Source of the DNA: Sedimentisphaerales bacterium
GTDB taxonomy: Bacteria; Planctomycetota; Phycisphaerae; Sedimentisphaerales; Anaerobacaceae
DNA: 64,000 nucleotides
Direction: 5' to 3'
NCBI GenBank assembly: GCA_016932095.1
Contig: JAFGDN010000019.1
Span: 51,954 to 115,953, forward strand
Positions 51,832 to 60,677 of this stretch are shown one piece after another (position 1 is the stretch's first letter; every line of letters starts with the position of its first letter). A program made the position numbers and the translations under genes. The notes below the pieces were generated by a model that saw nothing but the letters and a program-made list of their open reading frames with translations, had not been told where the DNA came from and searched no databases.

Positions 51832-52812
51832 ATGGAAGAGAAATTTGATTTGACGGGTAAGGTAGCGGTAGTAACAGGGGCAGGGGGGGTTCTTTGCAGC
51901 GAAATGGCAAGAGCGCTTGCCGCGGCGGGAGCAAAGGTGGCGGTATTGGACCTGATGGAAGACGCGGCAAAAAGGGTAGCGGATGAAATAAATGAAGGCG
52001 GAATACAGAATGCAGAAGACAGAAGACAGAAGGCAGAAGAAGAAAGACGGGATACGCCGGACCGAAGACAGGCCTTAGAGGACTGGCGAGAGGGGGCAGA
52101 AGATAGAAGAGAGAGTATAGATGACCGCAGGCGAATAGCAGAAGACAGACGCCAGACGACGGAAGACAAAGCGCTGGCGGTAAAATGCAGCGTGCTGGAT
52201 AAGAAACAATTAGAAGAGGCGAGGGAGACGATTATCGGCAGATTGGGCAGGGTGGATATTTTGATAAACGGGGCGGGGGGCAACAAGAAAGAGGCGACGA
52301 CTTCGGATAGTTTGACGTTTTTCGATTTGCCGATGGATGCGATTCGCGGGGTGTTAGATTTGAATATCATAGGGACGATACTTCCCAGCCAGGTGTTCGG
52401 CAAAGCGATGGCAGAGCAAAAACAGGGGGTAATACTGAATATATCGAGTATGAACGCTTTTAGGCCGTTGACGAAGATTTGCGGGTATTCTGCGGCGAAG
52501 GCGGCGGTGAGCAACTTTACGCAGTGGCTTGCGGTGCATATCTGCCAGAATTACTCGAAGGATATTCGCGTAAACGCCATAGCCCCGGGGTTCTTTTTAA
52601 CTGAGCAAAACCGGTTCCTGTTAACCGATGAAAAAACGGGCCAATTAACTCCTCGCGGCAAAACCATAATCGAGCATACGCCTATGGGAAGGTTCGGCCA
52701 GCCGAATGATTTGACGGGAACGATGCTATGGTTAGTCAGCGACGCGGCCAAGTTTGTTACGGGTATTGTCGTCCCCGTCGATGGCGGCTTCTCGGCCTTT
52801 AGCGGGGTTTAG
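51832..52812 (+). CDS. SDR-family oxidoreductase (fructuronate reductase-like) with repeat insertion
   Basis: A 326-residue short-chain dehydrogenase. The cofactor motif is VVTGAGGVLCSEMARAL, the NAG-type motif is INGAGGN, the catalytic Ser/Tyr/Lys are in NISSMNAF and GYSAAKAA, and the C-terminal PVDGGFSAFSGV is typical. Next to uxaE the likely activity is NAD(P)H-dependent reduction of D-fructuronate to D-mannonate (SDR-type UxuB, as TM0441). About residues 57-112 are an extra charged segment (AEDRRQKAEEERRDTPDRRQ and so on) placed between the second Rossmann helix and the strand ALAVKCSVLDK. It is encoded by a GAAGACAGAAGACAGAAGG-like repeat at 52003-52170. Without it the protein would be of normal SDR length. 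Confidence 0.88.
   Translation: MEEKFDLTGKVAVVTGAGGVLCSEMARALAAAGAKVAVLDLMEDAAKRVADEINEGGIQNAEDRRQKAEEERRDTPDRRQALEDWREGAEDRRESIDDRRRIAEDRRQTTEDKALAVKCSVLDKKQLEEARETIIGRLGRVDILINGAGGNKKEATTSDSLTFFDLPMDAIRGVLDLNIIGTILPSQVFGKAMAEQKQGVILNISSMNAFRPLTKICGYSAAKAAVSNFTQWLAVHICQNYSKDIRVNAIAPGFFLTEQNRFLLTDEKTGQLTPRGKTIIEHTPMGRFGQPNDLTGTMLWLVSDAAKFVTGIVVPVDGGFSAFSGV
52003..52170 (+). repeat. In-frame GAAGACAGAAGAC-family insertion inside the SDR gene
   Basis: About 170 bases of purine-rich degenerate repeats (AGAAGACAGAAGACAGAAGG, later GAAGACAGACGCCAGACGAC) that keep the reading frame. The flanking SDR sequence is continuous without it. The same type of DNA encodes the tail of the sigma factor at 39119-39263. 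Confidence 0.85.
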
Positions 52813-52931
52813 ACGCGAAGACGCCGGAAATTTTTATATTGCCGCGCAAAGACACAGAAAAACCTGAGTTAAAAGGCAAAAGATAATAACGGACGGAGAC
52901 GGAACGCCGAAGCAAAACGCTCCATTGGTCA

Positions 52932-54602
52932 TCACTTGGCAGGATGCTTGCTCTTTTCGTTTAACAAAATCAATTCCGCAGAAGCCACATTGAGTATATA
53001 GTCATTATGATGATGTCGCGCAATTTCAATTGCCCGGAGTAAATGTTCCCGAGCGGGCTCGATGTTATTCTGGAGGGATAAAATTTTTCCAAGGTGATAA
53101 TAGGCAGTCATTCTGACCTCAAAATAATCTGTTGCGTCAAGCACCTTCTGGTATTGTCCGGCGGCGTCGGACAATTTACCCTCTTTTTCGAGGACAAGAC
53201 CCATTTGGTAATGCAGCGACGCATAAACCCGTGAATCTATTTTCTGCACGTAAGGGGCAAGGTGAAGCGCCCGTTCGAGATGAAATTTTGCTTCAGGGAC
53301 ATTTCCCTGGTCAAACAGCAATTTAAAGAGCTGAGCATTGGCGAGAAATGAGCCGGGATTTTTATTGACGGTGTTTTTCCACAAGGACATTTTGTCGAGG
53401 TAGATTCCGGACTGCAGGCAGGTAAGGGAGGCAAGAGTCAGCAGCACAGCACTCGCTATCAGCGGGACAATAAATTTTATGCCGGGAATTGACTTTCGCA
53501 TAAACAGAGCGCCGCTCGCTGCGACAAGAGTGATGGGGCCAATACAGGCGGCATACTGATAATGGTCGGCCACGAAAGTGTACATAAAAGTGAACAGGGA
53601 GAAAAAACCGAGAACTGGGAACAAGGTAACGGCGAAAAATAATATTGCGGTCAGGGGCGCCCTGCCGAGGCGTTTGCGCAGCAGCCAGGCGGAGATAATT
53701 AACAATATGCCCGCGGCGGGCCAGAGATACTGGCGAATCGCGGCAGGGTCTATATTCCAGCGAGGATAGCTAAATGTAAGATTGACGGGCCAGAAGAGTT
53801 TTGAAAGGTAAAACCATAATGCCCTGCCGGCGATTAAGAATCTGTCGAGCAGGTTCAAGCCGAGATTTATTGTTCCAGTTCCCTGATGATGTTGTTCCCA
53901 CCACATTATAAAAAGCCCCATTCCGACGGCCATTACGAAAAAAGGGAAAATCTCAAGAATGCGTCGGGCACGGAGAGGAATGCGTTTGAACCATAAAATA
54001 AGCAGCATCGCGGGGGGAAGCGTGCAGGCGGTTGCCTTGCCGAATAGAGCCAGGGCGAAGAGCAGAAGAGAGGCAACATAAAGTAAAATTGCTTTTGGTC
54101 CCGTTTTATTATCGAGAACAAATTTAAGCCAGCAAAGAAACGACAGAAGAGAAAACAAAAGCATGAGGAGGTTTTTCCGTTCGGTAATCCAGGCAACAGA
54201 TTCAACCTGAACGGGGTGTAAGGCGAAGACGGCCGAGGCAAACCAGGCGCCCGGGATGGACAGCCGCCTCAGAACCAGCCACAGGAGCAGAGAATTTATG
54301 ATATGAATGGCGATATTTACAACGTGATAGCCGACGGGATTGAGACCCCAGAGGCGATACTCCAACCAGAATGTTGTGTATGTGAGGGGGAAATATTGCG
54401 AGGTAACAGTTCCTGAAGTCCAGATTCGATATAATCCGCCCGGCTCTGTCAGCAGTTGGTTATTGGTTACATAATAATCGTCATCCCATATAAAGCCAGC
54501 TTTCATCGCGGGGATATAGGCCGCAAAACAAACGGTAATAATGGCTAATGTCCTCGCCGAAAAAATAATTCTATGCGCAGTCGAACTGTCAATCGGCTTC
54601 AT
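52932..54602 (-). CDS. GT-C/TMTC-like membrane protein with C-terminal TPR repeats
   Basis: A 556-residue polytopic protein. Roughly residues 15-410 hold about ten membrane helices. An early periplasmic loop has FIWDDDYYVTNN, the acidic DD motif where GT-C glycosyltransferases (TMTC/ArnT type) bind lipid-linked sugar. LHPVQVESVAWITERKNLL is the TMTC-family phrase. Residues ~415-550 form three or more TPR units (ANAQLFKLLFDQGNVPEAKF, then YASLHYQMGLVLEKEGKLSD). A role in protein O-glycosylation at the membrane is plausible by family. I start it at the ATG at 54602. It stands alone on the minus strand among the plus-strand uronate genes. Confidence 0.8.
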   Translation of the reverse strand: MKPIDSSTAHRIIFSARTLAIITVCFAAYIPAMKAGFIWDDDYYVTNNQLLTEPGGLYRIWTSGTVTSQYFPLTYTTFWLEYRLWGLNPVGYHVVNIAIHIINSLLLWLVLRRLSIPGAWFASAVFALHPVQVESVAWITERKNLLMLLFSLLSFLCWLKFVLDNKTGPKAILLYVASLLLFALALFGKATACTLPPAMLLILWFKRIPLRARRILEIFPFFVMAVGMGLFIMWWEQHHQGTGTINLGLNLLDRFLIAGRALWFYLSKLFWPVNLTFSYPRWNIDPAAIRQYLWPAAGILLIISAWLLRKRLGRAPLTAILFFAVTLFPVLGFFSLFTFMYTFVADHYQYAACIGPITLVAASGALFMRKSIPGIKFIVPLIASAVLLTLASLTCLQSGIYLDKMSLWKNTVNKNPGSFLANAQLFKLLFDQGNVPEAKFHLERALHLAPYVQKIDSRVYASLHYQMGLVLEKEGKLSDAAGQYQKVLDATDYFEVRMTAYYHLGKILSLQNNIEPAREHLLRAIEIARHHHNDYILNVASAELILLNEKSKHPAK

Positions 54603-54825
54603 AATCAACTATACTATATCAAGTCCGAATTGACACGTCCATTGTGGATTGCCTAATGAAATGCCGAGGGGCCAAAACGAACGGTAGATATCAAGTTTCT
54701 TACGTCGGATTTTACGGATTGCATTACCGGGGTAAAAATAGTAATAATAAATAACTTATAGCGGACATCGGGCGGTGTAAGAGGTCCTGTTTCCCCCCAA
54801 GGGGAAAAGATAAAAGGGCAATTTA

Positions 54826-55731
54826 ATGACTGATGCGGCGGCGCCTTTGAAAAAATTCAAGGCGACAAAGGGATTTTTCATAGGAATTGATTCGGACGGA
54901 TGTGTGTTCGATACGATGGGCATCAAGCAGCGGGAGTGCTTCTGCCCGTGGACGGTGGCGTGTTTCGGATTACAGCCGGTGGCCGAGGCGGCGAGGGAAT
55001 GTCGGGTTTTTGCGGATTTATTCAGCAAGACCCGCGGTGCAAACAGGCATAAGACCCTCAAAAGGATATTGTCGGAACTGCTGCCCAATCATCCGATGGT
55101 TATGCAAAGGGGTTTTAAGGCGCCTCAGCCGACGTATTATTTCGAGTGGGTAGATGACCCGAAAAGCGTCCTGAGCAACGACGGGCTTAAAAAAGCAATA
55201 GCGGAGGCCAAAAACCCGCAGGCAAAAAGGGAATTGGAGCAGGCGCTGGACTGGAGCTTGAAGGTGAACCAGGCGGTGAGGGCAATCGTAAAAGGAATAC
55301 CGCCATTCCCATACGTGCGGGAGTGTCTGGAGAAGATAAAGCCAAAGGCGGACGTTATAGTGGTGTCGGCGACGCCCGGGGAGGCGCTGAGCAGGGAATG
55401 GAAGGAGCACGATATCGCCAAATACGTCGAGGTCATCGCGGGGCAGGAAATGGGAACAAAGGCACAACATCTCGAATACGCCACGAAGGACAGATACGAG
55501 AAAGACCACGTTTTAATGGTTGGCGACGCTCTGGGTGATTTGAATGCGGCCAGAAAAAATAATGCATTGTTTTTTCCCGTTATACCGGGCAGGGAAACCG
55601 AGTCGTGGAAGCGATTTTGCGACGAGGCGTTTGACAGGTTTATAAAGGGTAAATACGCGGGCCAGTACGAGAAAAAACTGATTGCGGAGTTTGACGCGTG
55701 CCTGCCGGAAAAACCTGACTGGGAGAAATGA
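54826..55731 (+). CDS. HAD-superfamily hydrolase in the uronate gene group
   Basis: A 301-residue haloacid dehalogenase-fold protein. Motif I is FIGIDSDGCVFDTMG with the nucleophile D22 and the acid/base D24, motif II is IVVSATPGE, the motif III lysine is near HDIAKYVEVIAG, and motif IV is VLMVGDALGDLNAARKN. A large helical cap (about residues 40-165) is inserted after motif I. The substrate cannot be read from sequence; a phosphosugar phosphatase acting with the neighbouring uronate genes is a reasonable inference. The next gene (LarA family) follows on the same strand, separated by a stem-loop repeat. Confidence 0.85.
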   Translation: MTDAAAPLKKFKATKGFFIGIDSDGCVFDTMGIKQRECFCPWTVACFGLQPVAEAARECRVFADLFSKTRGANRHKTLKRILSELLPNHPMVMQRGFKAPQPTYYFEWVDDPKSVLSNDGLKKAIAEAKNPQAKRELEQALDWSLKVNQAVRAIVKGIPPFPYVRECLEKIKPKADVIVVSATPGEALSREWKEHDIAKYVEVIAGQEMGTKAQHLEYATKDRYEKDHVLMVGDALGDLNAARKNNALFFPVIPGRETESWKRFCDEAFDRFIKGKYAGQYEKKLIAEFDACLPEKPDWEK

Positions 55732-55809
55732 TTCACCGCCGAGCACGCGGAGACCGCAGAGAAAAAATAAAATAATCTCTGCGTGCTCTGCGGTCTCTGC
55801 GGTAAAAGT
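55732..55809. repeat. Interspersed inverted repeat between the HAD and LarA-family genes
   Basis: The left arm CACCGCCGAGCACGCGGAGA plus CCGCAGAGA (about 55735-55766) and the right arm TCTCTGCGTGCTCTGCGGTC plus TCTGCGGT (about 55777-55804) form an imperfect stem of about 28 bp with an A-rich loop. It begins directly after the HAD stop codon. It belongs to the same family as 47752-47820. Confidence 0.85.
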
Positions 55810-55817
55810 GGTGTAAA

Positions 55818-57098
55818 ATGGTGATTGAACGGCAAAATGAGATAGGCGTTGTAACCATCGAGCAGATGAGCGAGGCGGTGAGGGAGTATTTTGCGCAGAA
55901 GGATTGTTCGGGCAAGAGAATCCTTGTAATTGTGCCGGATAATACGCGGTCGGGGCCGGTTGGGGATGTTTTTAAGGCGATATACGACTGCATCGGGGGC
56001 AAGGTTAAAAACTTGGACGTGTTAGTGGCTTTGGGTACGCATCAGCCGATAAGCGAGGAGCAGATTTGCGTCCGGCTGGGATTGACGCCGGCACAGCGCA
56101 ATGCAAAATACAAGGCCGTCGGGTTTTATAATCATTTGTGGGAGAAACCCGAGACGTTTAAGTCAATCGGGGTGATAGCGGCTTGTGAAATTGAGAAACT
56201 GACGGGCGGATTGTTCAGCCAGGAAGTAAACGTCGCAATCAATAAGATGATTTTCGATTACGATGAATTTTTCATTTTGGGGCCGGTGTTTCCGCACGAG
56301 GTGGTCGGCTTTTCGGGGGGGCACAAGTATATTTTCCCGGGGATAGCCGGTGCGGAAATCATCAACTTTTTCCACTGGTTAGGCGCGGTAATCACAAACC
56401 CGGTGATAAACGGGACGAAATGGACGGCGACGCGGGCGGTTGTGGAAAAGGCGGCGTCGTTTATAAAGATGCCGCACGAGTTAATCGCGATTGTGGCAGT
56501 AGATGACTCGCTCAAAGGTATATTCATCGGGGATTGTAAAGAGGCGTGGGAGAAGGCGGCGGACCTGTCGGCAAAGGTGCATATCGTTTACAAAGACAGG
56601 CCCTTTAAGACGGTGCTGGGTATCGCGCACGAAATGTATGACGAGATATGGACGGCGGGGAAGGTGATGTATAAATTGGAGCCGGTTGTGGCAGACGGAG
56701 GAATGCTGATTATTTACGCCCCGCATATCAGGGAGATTTCTTATACACACGGCAAAATGATTGAAAAGCTCGGCTACCATACACGCGATTATTTTTTGAA
56801 GCAGTGGGACAGATTCAAGGATTTCCCCGGCGGGGCAATGGCGCACTGCACGCACGTCAAGGGAATCGGGACATACAACAACGGCGTTGAGAAGCCGAGG
56901 GTCAACGTCGTTTTGGCGACGGGAATCAGCAGGGAACGATGCAGGAAAATCAACCTCGGCTATATGGACCCGTCGCAAATCGAGATTGAAAATTACGAGC
57001 ATAAGGAGGATAAAGGAATTTTAGTTGTGCATCACGCGGGTGAAACGTTATATAGACTGGCAGACGGAAGTTACCCGCGGATAAAAGACACTGATTGA
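55818..57098 (+). CDS. LarA-family (DUF2088, nickel-pincer racemase-type) protein
   Basis: A 426-residue protein of the lactate racemase LarA family. The N-terminal domain has ILVIVPDNTRSGPVGDVFKA and DVLVALGTHQPISEEQICVR (family T-H-x-P motif), and EVVGFSGGHKYIFPGIAGAE is the cofactor-site region, with His residues that would bind the nickel pincer cofactor. Many members of this family act on hydroxy-acids or sugar acids other than lactate, so an aldonate or uronate epimerase/racemase is plausible in this neighbourhood. The cofactor genes larB, larC, larE are not in the window. Start at the ATG at 55818. Confidence 0.85.
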   Translation: MVIERQNEIGVVTIEQMSEAVREYFAQKDCSGKRILVIVPDNTRSGPVGDVFKAIYDCIGGKVKNLDVLVALGTHQPISEEQICVRLGLTPAQRNAKYKAVGFYNHLWEKPETFKSIGVIAACEIEKLTGGLFSQEVNVAINKMIFDYDEFFILGPVFPHEVVGFSGGHKYIFPGIAGAEIINFFHWLGAVITNPVINGTKWTATRAVVEKAASFIKMPHELIAIVAVDDSLKGIFIGDCKEAWEKAADLSAKVHIVYKDRPFKTVLGIAHEMYDEIWTAGKVMYKLEPVVADGGMLIIYAPHIREISYTHGKMIEKLGYHTRDYFLKQWDRFKDFPGGAMAHCTHVKGIGTYNNGVEKPRVNVVLATGISRERCRKINLGYMDPSQIEIENYEHKEDKGILVVHHAGETLYRLADGSYPRIKDTD

Positions 57099-57208
57099 CA
57101 CTGTATTTTTAGACACTGATTTACACTGTTTTCTGTTGCCCAACTATCCGATTTCTCGCGGCACGTTATTAAGGAATTGAAAAGGCATCCCCCGATTTCT
57201 CCGCAATA

Positions 57209-58003
57209 TCAAATTTGTTTCCACTGATAATCAATTAAGTCAATAAGACATGTAGATTGAAATTCAAAGCATTGTGCAGAGGGTCGAAAGGGCACTATTT
57301 CTTCAATGTCGCTACTTATACCAGACAACCAGAAAAACATAAAAACGACAATATCACATGCTTTATAAGTTATCCACCAATTTCCGTTATTAGCAGGATA
57401 AAGCCAAACCTTAACACCTATATCAAATGGTTTTGTATTTCCAGCTATGTCATCCAAATCAAACGTGTTTCCTTTCCCATAATAAGGAATGGCAATAATT
57501 CGCCACTGTTTGGGGATATTTTTAAGTCGCCGAGAAATCAATAAAGCCGCAGCGCTTTTTGCGAGAACCGAGAATGAAACAAAAAGTGACTGTCTAATAG
57601 GATCAGTTTTAGTTTTGTCTGTGAAAAACGATAGAGTCGACCATTCAGAAAGGCCCTTATTTCGAACATCGATAAACTTAAAATATTTCAAATCCTGCCT
57701 TGAAAAATCACTAAGACAAGCCGAATTAATGGCTAAAATATTTATGTTTGGATTGTCTCGATGTTGTCTTTTCAAGAAGCAGTTGTCATCATGAAGAACC
57801 TCTATTAATTTCATCGCTTTTTGGCAACATTTTTCAGGACCGAACTGATTATTGCATTTTTCATGTGAAGGCAACACACCTGCGTAATCAAATCCTTTAG
57901 TTTTTGGTTGCTTACGTTTAATAATTTGTTTTGGCACAACATGGTCATCAGACAATTCTTCATGTTGTATAAGTTTGCCACATAGATAACAAATATCTTT
58001 CAT
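57209..58003 (-). CDS. HNH endonuclease-like protein
   Basis: A 264-residue protein with an N-terminal HNH/zinc-finger nuclease core: CYLCGKLIQHEELSDDHVVP, later LPSHEKCNNQFGPEKCCQKA. The C-x2-C pair, the DH of DDHVVPK and the HEKCNNQF segment give the usual metal-binding His and Asn. The remaining ~190 residues have no motif that I recognise. The gene is AT-rich and opposite in orientation to the uronate genes on both sides, which suggests a recent insertion, perhaps with mobile DNA. Genomic target unknown. Confidence 0.78.
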   Translation of the reverse strand: MKDICYLCGKLIQHEELSDDHVVPKQIIKRKQPKTKGFDYAGVLPSHEKCNNQFGPEKCCQKAMKLIEVLHDDNCFLKRQHRDNPNINILAINSACLSDFSRQDLKYFKFIDVRNKGLSEWSTLSFFTDKTKTDPIRQSLFVSFSVLAKSAAALLISRRLKNIPKQWRIIAIPYYGKGNTFDLDDIAGNTKPFDIGVKVWLYPANNGNWWITYKACDIVVFMFFWLSGISSDIEEIVPFRPSAQCFEFQSTCLIDLIDYQWKQI

Positions 58004-58334
58004 GAATATGCGCCTTATTACATATTTTCATATCGCTCATCCAATTCTACGCAAGCCATATATTTTTTCAACGGTAAATTAAATCGTCATTCATCAATAA
58101 TCAATCATAAATGAAGCCCCTCTGCGGCCTCCGCGTTCTCAGCGGTGAAATTAAGGAAATTGCTCACTTGCAAAAAGCTGCCGACGGGCTTAGAATCAAC
58201 GAAGAAAAGCGCACAAGTGCACAAGGCATAAGTGCACAAGTTGCTTGTGCTCGTGTGTTCTTTTGACTTGTGCTCTTTACGAAGGGCAGGTAAAAAAACG
58301 GGAATAATAGAATACACAGAAAGGAAACGGAAAA
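58004..58334. other. Intergenic region with repeat arms
   Basis: No gene seen. About 58120-58150 holds a single arm of the CTCTGCGGCCTCCGCGTTCT family, and 58205-58285 a block of CACAAGTGCACAAGGCAT-like short repeats. AAAGGAAACGG at 58320-58330 includes the ribosome-binding site of gnd. Confidence 0.5.
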
Positions 58335-59786
58335 ATGGCACAGGCGGATATCGGACTAATCGGTTTGGCGGTGATGGGTGAGAACCTGATTTTGAATATG
58401 GAAAGCAAGGGGTTTACCGTCGCTTGTTTCAACAGGACGGTCTCGAAGGTGGATGATTTTGTAACGGGGAGGGCGAAGGGCAAAAAAATCATCGGCTGTA
58501 AATCGATTCAGGAGCTTGCGGCCAACCTCAAAAAGCCCAGAAAGATTATGCTGATGGTCAAGGCGGGACAGGCGGTCGATGATTTTATCGAGCAACTGCT
58601 GCCTCATCTTGAGGCCGGCGACATTATTATCGACGGCGGCAACTCGCATTTCCCGGATACCATTCGCAGGACAAAATACGTCGAAAGCAAAGGCAAGCTT
58701 TATATCGGCACGGGCGTCTCGGGCGGCGAGGAAGGGGCGCTGAAAGGCCCGTCGATTATGCCGGGCGGGTCGCCTGCGGCGTGGACGAGCGTCAAGCCGA
58801 TATTCCAGGCGATTTGCGCCAAAACGGACGCGGGGGAACCCTGCTGTGAGTGGATTGGCGAAAACGGCGCCGGGCACTTTGTGAAAATGGTGCATAACGG
58901 CATCGAATACGGCGATATGCAGATGATTTGCGAGACGTATCATTTGATGAAGGAAGTGCTGGGTTTGAGCAATTCGGAAATGCACAATGTTTTCGCGGAA
59001 TGGTATAAAGGCGAATTGAACTCATACCTGATTGAAATCACGCGGGACATCCTGGCCTATAAAGACGAGCAGGGTAACGAGGTGATTGATTTGATTCTGG
59101 ATACGGCGGGGCAAAAGGGAACGGGCAAATGGACGGTTGTCGCGGCGCTGGATTCGGGCCAGCCGTTGACTTTGATTGGCGAGGCGGTTTTCGCGAGATG
59201 TCTGTCGGCCCTGAAGGAAGACCGCGTAAAGGCGTCACAGATTTTGAAAGGCCCCAAGGCGGCGTTCAAGGGCGACAAGCAGAAATTCATCAACGACCTG
59301 CGAATGGCGCTATACGCCTCGAAAATCGTCAGCTATGCGCAGGGCTATCAACTGATGCGCTCGGCGGCGAAGGAATACGGCTGGAACCTCAACTATGGCG
59401 GCATCGCGCTCGTGTGGCGAGGCGGCTGCATAATTCGCTCAGTATTCCTTGGCGAGATTAAAAAGGCGTTCGACAAGAACCCCAATATCGAGAACCTGCT
59501 GATTGACCCGTTCTTCAAGAGGGCGGTTACGAAGGCGCAGTCGTCGTGGCGGCGGGTTGTTACGACGGCGGTCAAATTAGGTATCCCGGTCCCGACGCTC
59601 AGCGCGGCATTGGCTTATTACGACGGCTACCGGCACGAGCGGCTGCCTGCCAACCTTTTGCAGGCACTGCGTGATTATTTCGGCGCTCATACATACGAGC
59701 GGGTCGATAAGGCGAGGGGCGAGTTTTACCATACCAACTGGACCGGCCGGGGCGGCGACACGAGCGCATCCACATATACTGTGTAG
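58335..59786 (+). CDS. gnd: 6-phosphogluconate dehydrogenase, decarboxylating
   Basis: A 483-residue enzyme of the oxidative pentose phosphate pathway, 6-phosphogluconate to ribulose 5-phosphate with CO2 release. The NADP fold start GLIGLAVMGENLILNMESKG, the signature GVSGGEEGALKGPSIMPGGS and the catalytic GHFVKMVHNGIEYGDMQ are intact, as is the C-terminal RGGDTSASTYTV. It is the full-length (decarboxylating, Gnd1-type) form. Placed between uronate genes, it could handle gluconate-6-phosphate arising from sugar acids. AAAGGAAACGG precedes the ATG. Confidence 0.96.
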   Translation: MAQADIGLIGLAVMGENLILNMESKGFTVACFNRTVSKVDDFVTGRAKGKKIIGCKSIQELAANLKKPRKIMLMVKAGQAVDDFIEQLLPHLEAGDIIIDGGNSHFPDTIRRTKYVESKGKLYIGTGVSGGEEGALKGPSIMPGGSPAAWTSVKPIFQAICAKTDAGEPCCEWIGENGAGHFVKMVHNGIEYGDMQMICETYHLMKEVLGLSNSEMHNVFAEWYKGELNSYLIEITRDILAYKDEQGNEVIDLILDTAGQKGTGKWTVVAALDSGQPLTLIGEAVFARCLSALKEDRVKASQILKGPKAAFKGDKQKFINDLRMALYASKIVSYAQGYQLMRSAAKEYGWNLNYGGIALVWRGGCIIRSVFLGEIKKAFDKNPNIENLLIDPFFKRAVTKAQSSWRRVVTTAVKLGIPVPTLSAALAYYDGYRHERLPANLLQALRDYFGAHTYERVDKARGEFYHTNWTGRGGDTSASTYTV

Positions 59787-59793
59787 TTAGAGC

Positions 59794-60168
59794 TTAATAA
59801 AGACGGTTTTCAGCAAGGGCTGTAAGAGCCAGGAAATAGGCGCTGAATACTGCGGCGGCAAGCGCTATGCCGGCCAGCGCCGGAATTGCCGATGTGAAGC
59901 GCGTTTTATTTCGTATGAAGCGAATGAGCGACAAAACGCCGAATATTACAGATATAAAAGGCAGGACAGAGCCAATGGCGTCAACCGTTCTGTAGAGAGT
60001 TGTTTCTCTCGCGAGGCATACTTCGGCTTTTTGAAGGGCGTAAACCCTATGGACAGATATAAACAGCAGGGGAATAGCGGCGACTGCTGAAATAATTGAT
60101 ATAAAGCCGAGGCGTTTGATTTTGTTTTGATTCGGTCCAACAAAAGTATTATCAAATCTCTCAATCAT
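59794..60168 (-). CDS. Small membrane protein, unknown function
   Basis: A 124-residue protein with three predicted membrane helices: about residues 21-40 (LGFISIISAVAAIPLLFISV), 65-84 (AIGSVLPFISVIFGVLSLI) and 97-117 (AIPALAGIALAAAVFSAYFL). The stretch between the first two has two-residue charge clusters. No family recognised. I start it at the ATG at 60168; an ATG 21 bases upstream is also possible. It faces gnd, with 7 bases between the stop codons. Confidence 0.6.
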   Translation of the reverse strand: MIERFDNTFVGPNQNKIKRLGFISIISAVAAIPLLFISVHRVYALQKAEVCLARETTLYRTVDAIGSVLPFISVIFGVLSLIRFIRNKTRFTSAIPALAGIALAAAVFSAYFLALTALAENRLY

Positions 60169-60341
60169 CTCAGAATTCCAAAACCGCATAAAAATTCCAA
60201 GTCATTATACGATTATCGTAAAGGTTTGGGGGCATGTAAATCGGCTGTGATTTTGTAAATTCTGCGGGGACGAAAAAACGAGTCAAACCTGTCGGCTGAA
60301 CATAAAAAACATCACTTTGTGCAAACAGAGGAATTTGCGGG

Positions 60342-60370
60342 TTGACGGGCTGCGGGGCATCGGTTATATT
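60342..60370 (+). promoter_or_regulatory. Near-consensus sigma-70 promoter for the uxaC operon
   Basis: TTGACG (60342-60347), exactly 17 bases, and TATATT (60365-60370), matching consensus at 5/6 and 5/6 positions. It is 50 bases upstream of the small membrane-protein gene at 60420 that precedes uxaC. The TTG of the -35 box also starts an open frame, which is coincidental. Confidence 0.7.
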
Positions 60371-60419
60371 CGGCCTGGTAAAATGGATAGTTTTTGAAAA
60401 GGTTTGCATAGGTGCGGTT

Positions 60420-60671
60420 ATGAGTATGACGCTGTTTTGGGTAATAATCATTTGCTCGGCCGTGGCTGTGGTCATCGGCTGGATTGCTTACGGGATATGG
60501 CAGTGGAGGGAAAACAAGCTCGAAAAGGAAAGGCCCAAGGTCAGGTCAGAGCGATACCAGCAGGCGACGAACTCGGTCGCCGAATACGCGAAGAAGCTGG
60601 CCGAATTCAAAAAGCCAACGTATAAACGGGAAGACACATCATCAAGTGAAACGCAAAATCAGAAGGAGTAA
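60420..60671 (+). CDS. Small membrane-anchored coiled-coil protein upstream of uxaC
   Basis: An 83-residue protein with one N-terminal membrane helix (about residues 5-27, LFWVIIICSAVAVVIGWIAY) followed by a charged helical segment (NKLEKERPKVRSERYQQATN) and an acidic/polar end. It has an AGGTG ribosome-binding site and lies six bases before uxaC, under the promoter at 60342-60370. No family recognised. Co-transcription suggests a relation to uronate metabolism or simply shared expression. Confidence 0.6.
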   Translation: MSMTLFWVIIICSAVAVVIGWIAYGIWQWRENKLEKERPKVRSERYQQATNSVAEYAKKLAEFKKPTYKREDTSSSETQNQKE

Positions 60672-60677
60672 CAGATT

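Noticed and set aside
60342..60419. N-terminal extension of the small gene upstream of uxaC
   Set aside because: The first codon is the TTG of a near-perfect -35 box and the -10 box lies inside it; the ATG at 60420 is the credible start.
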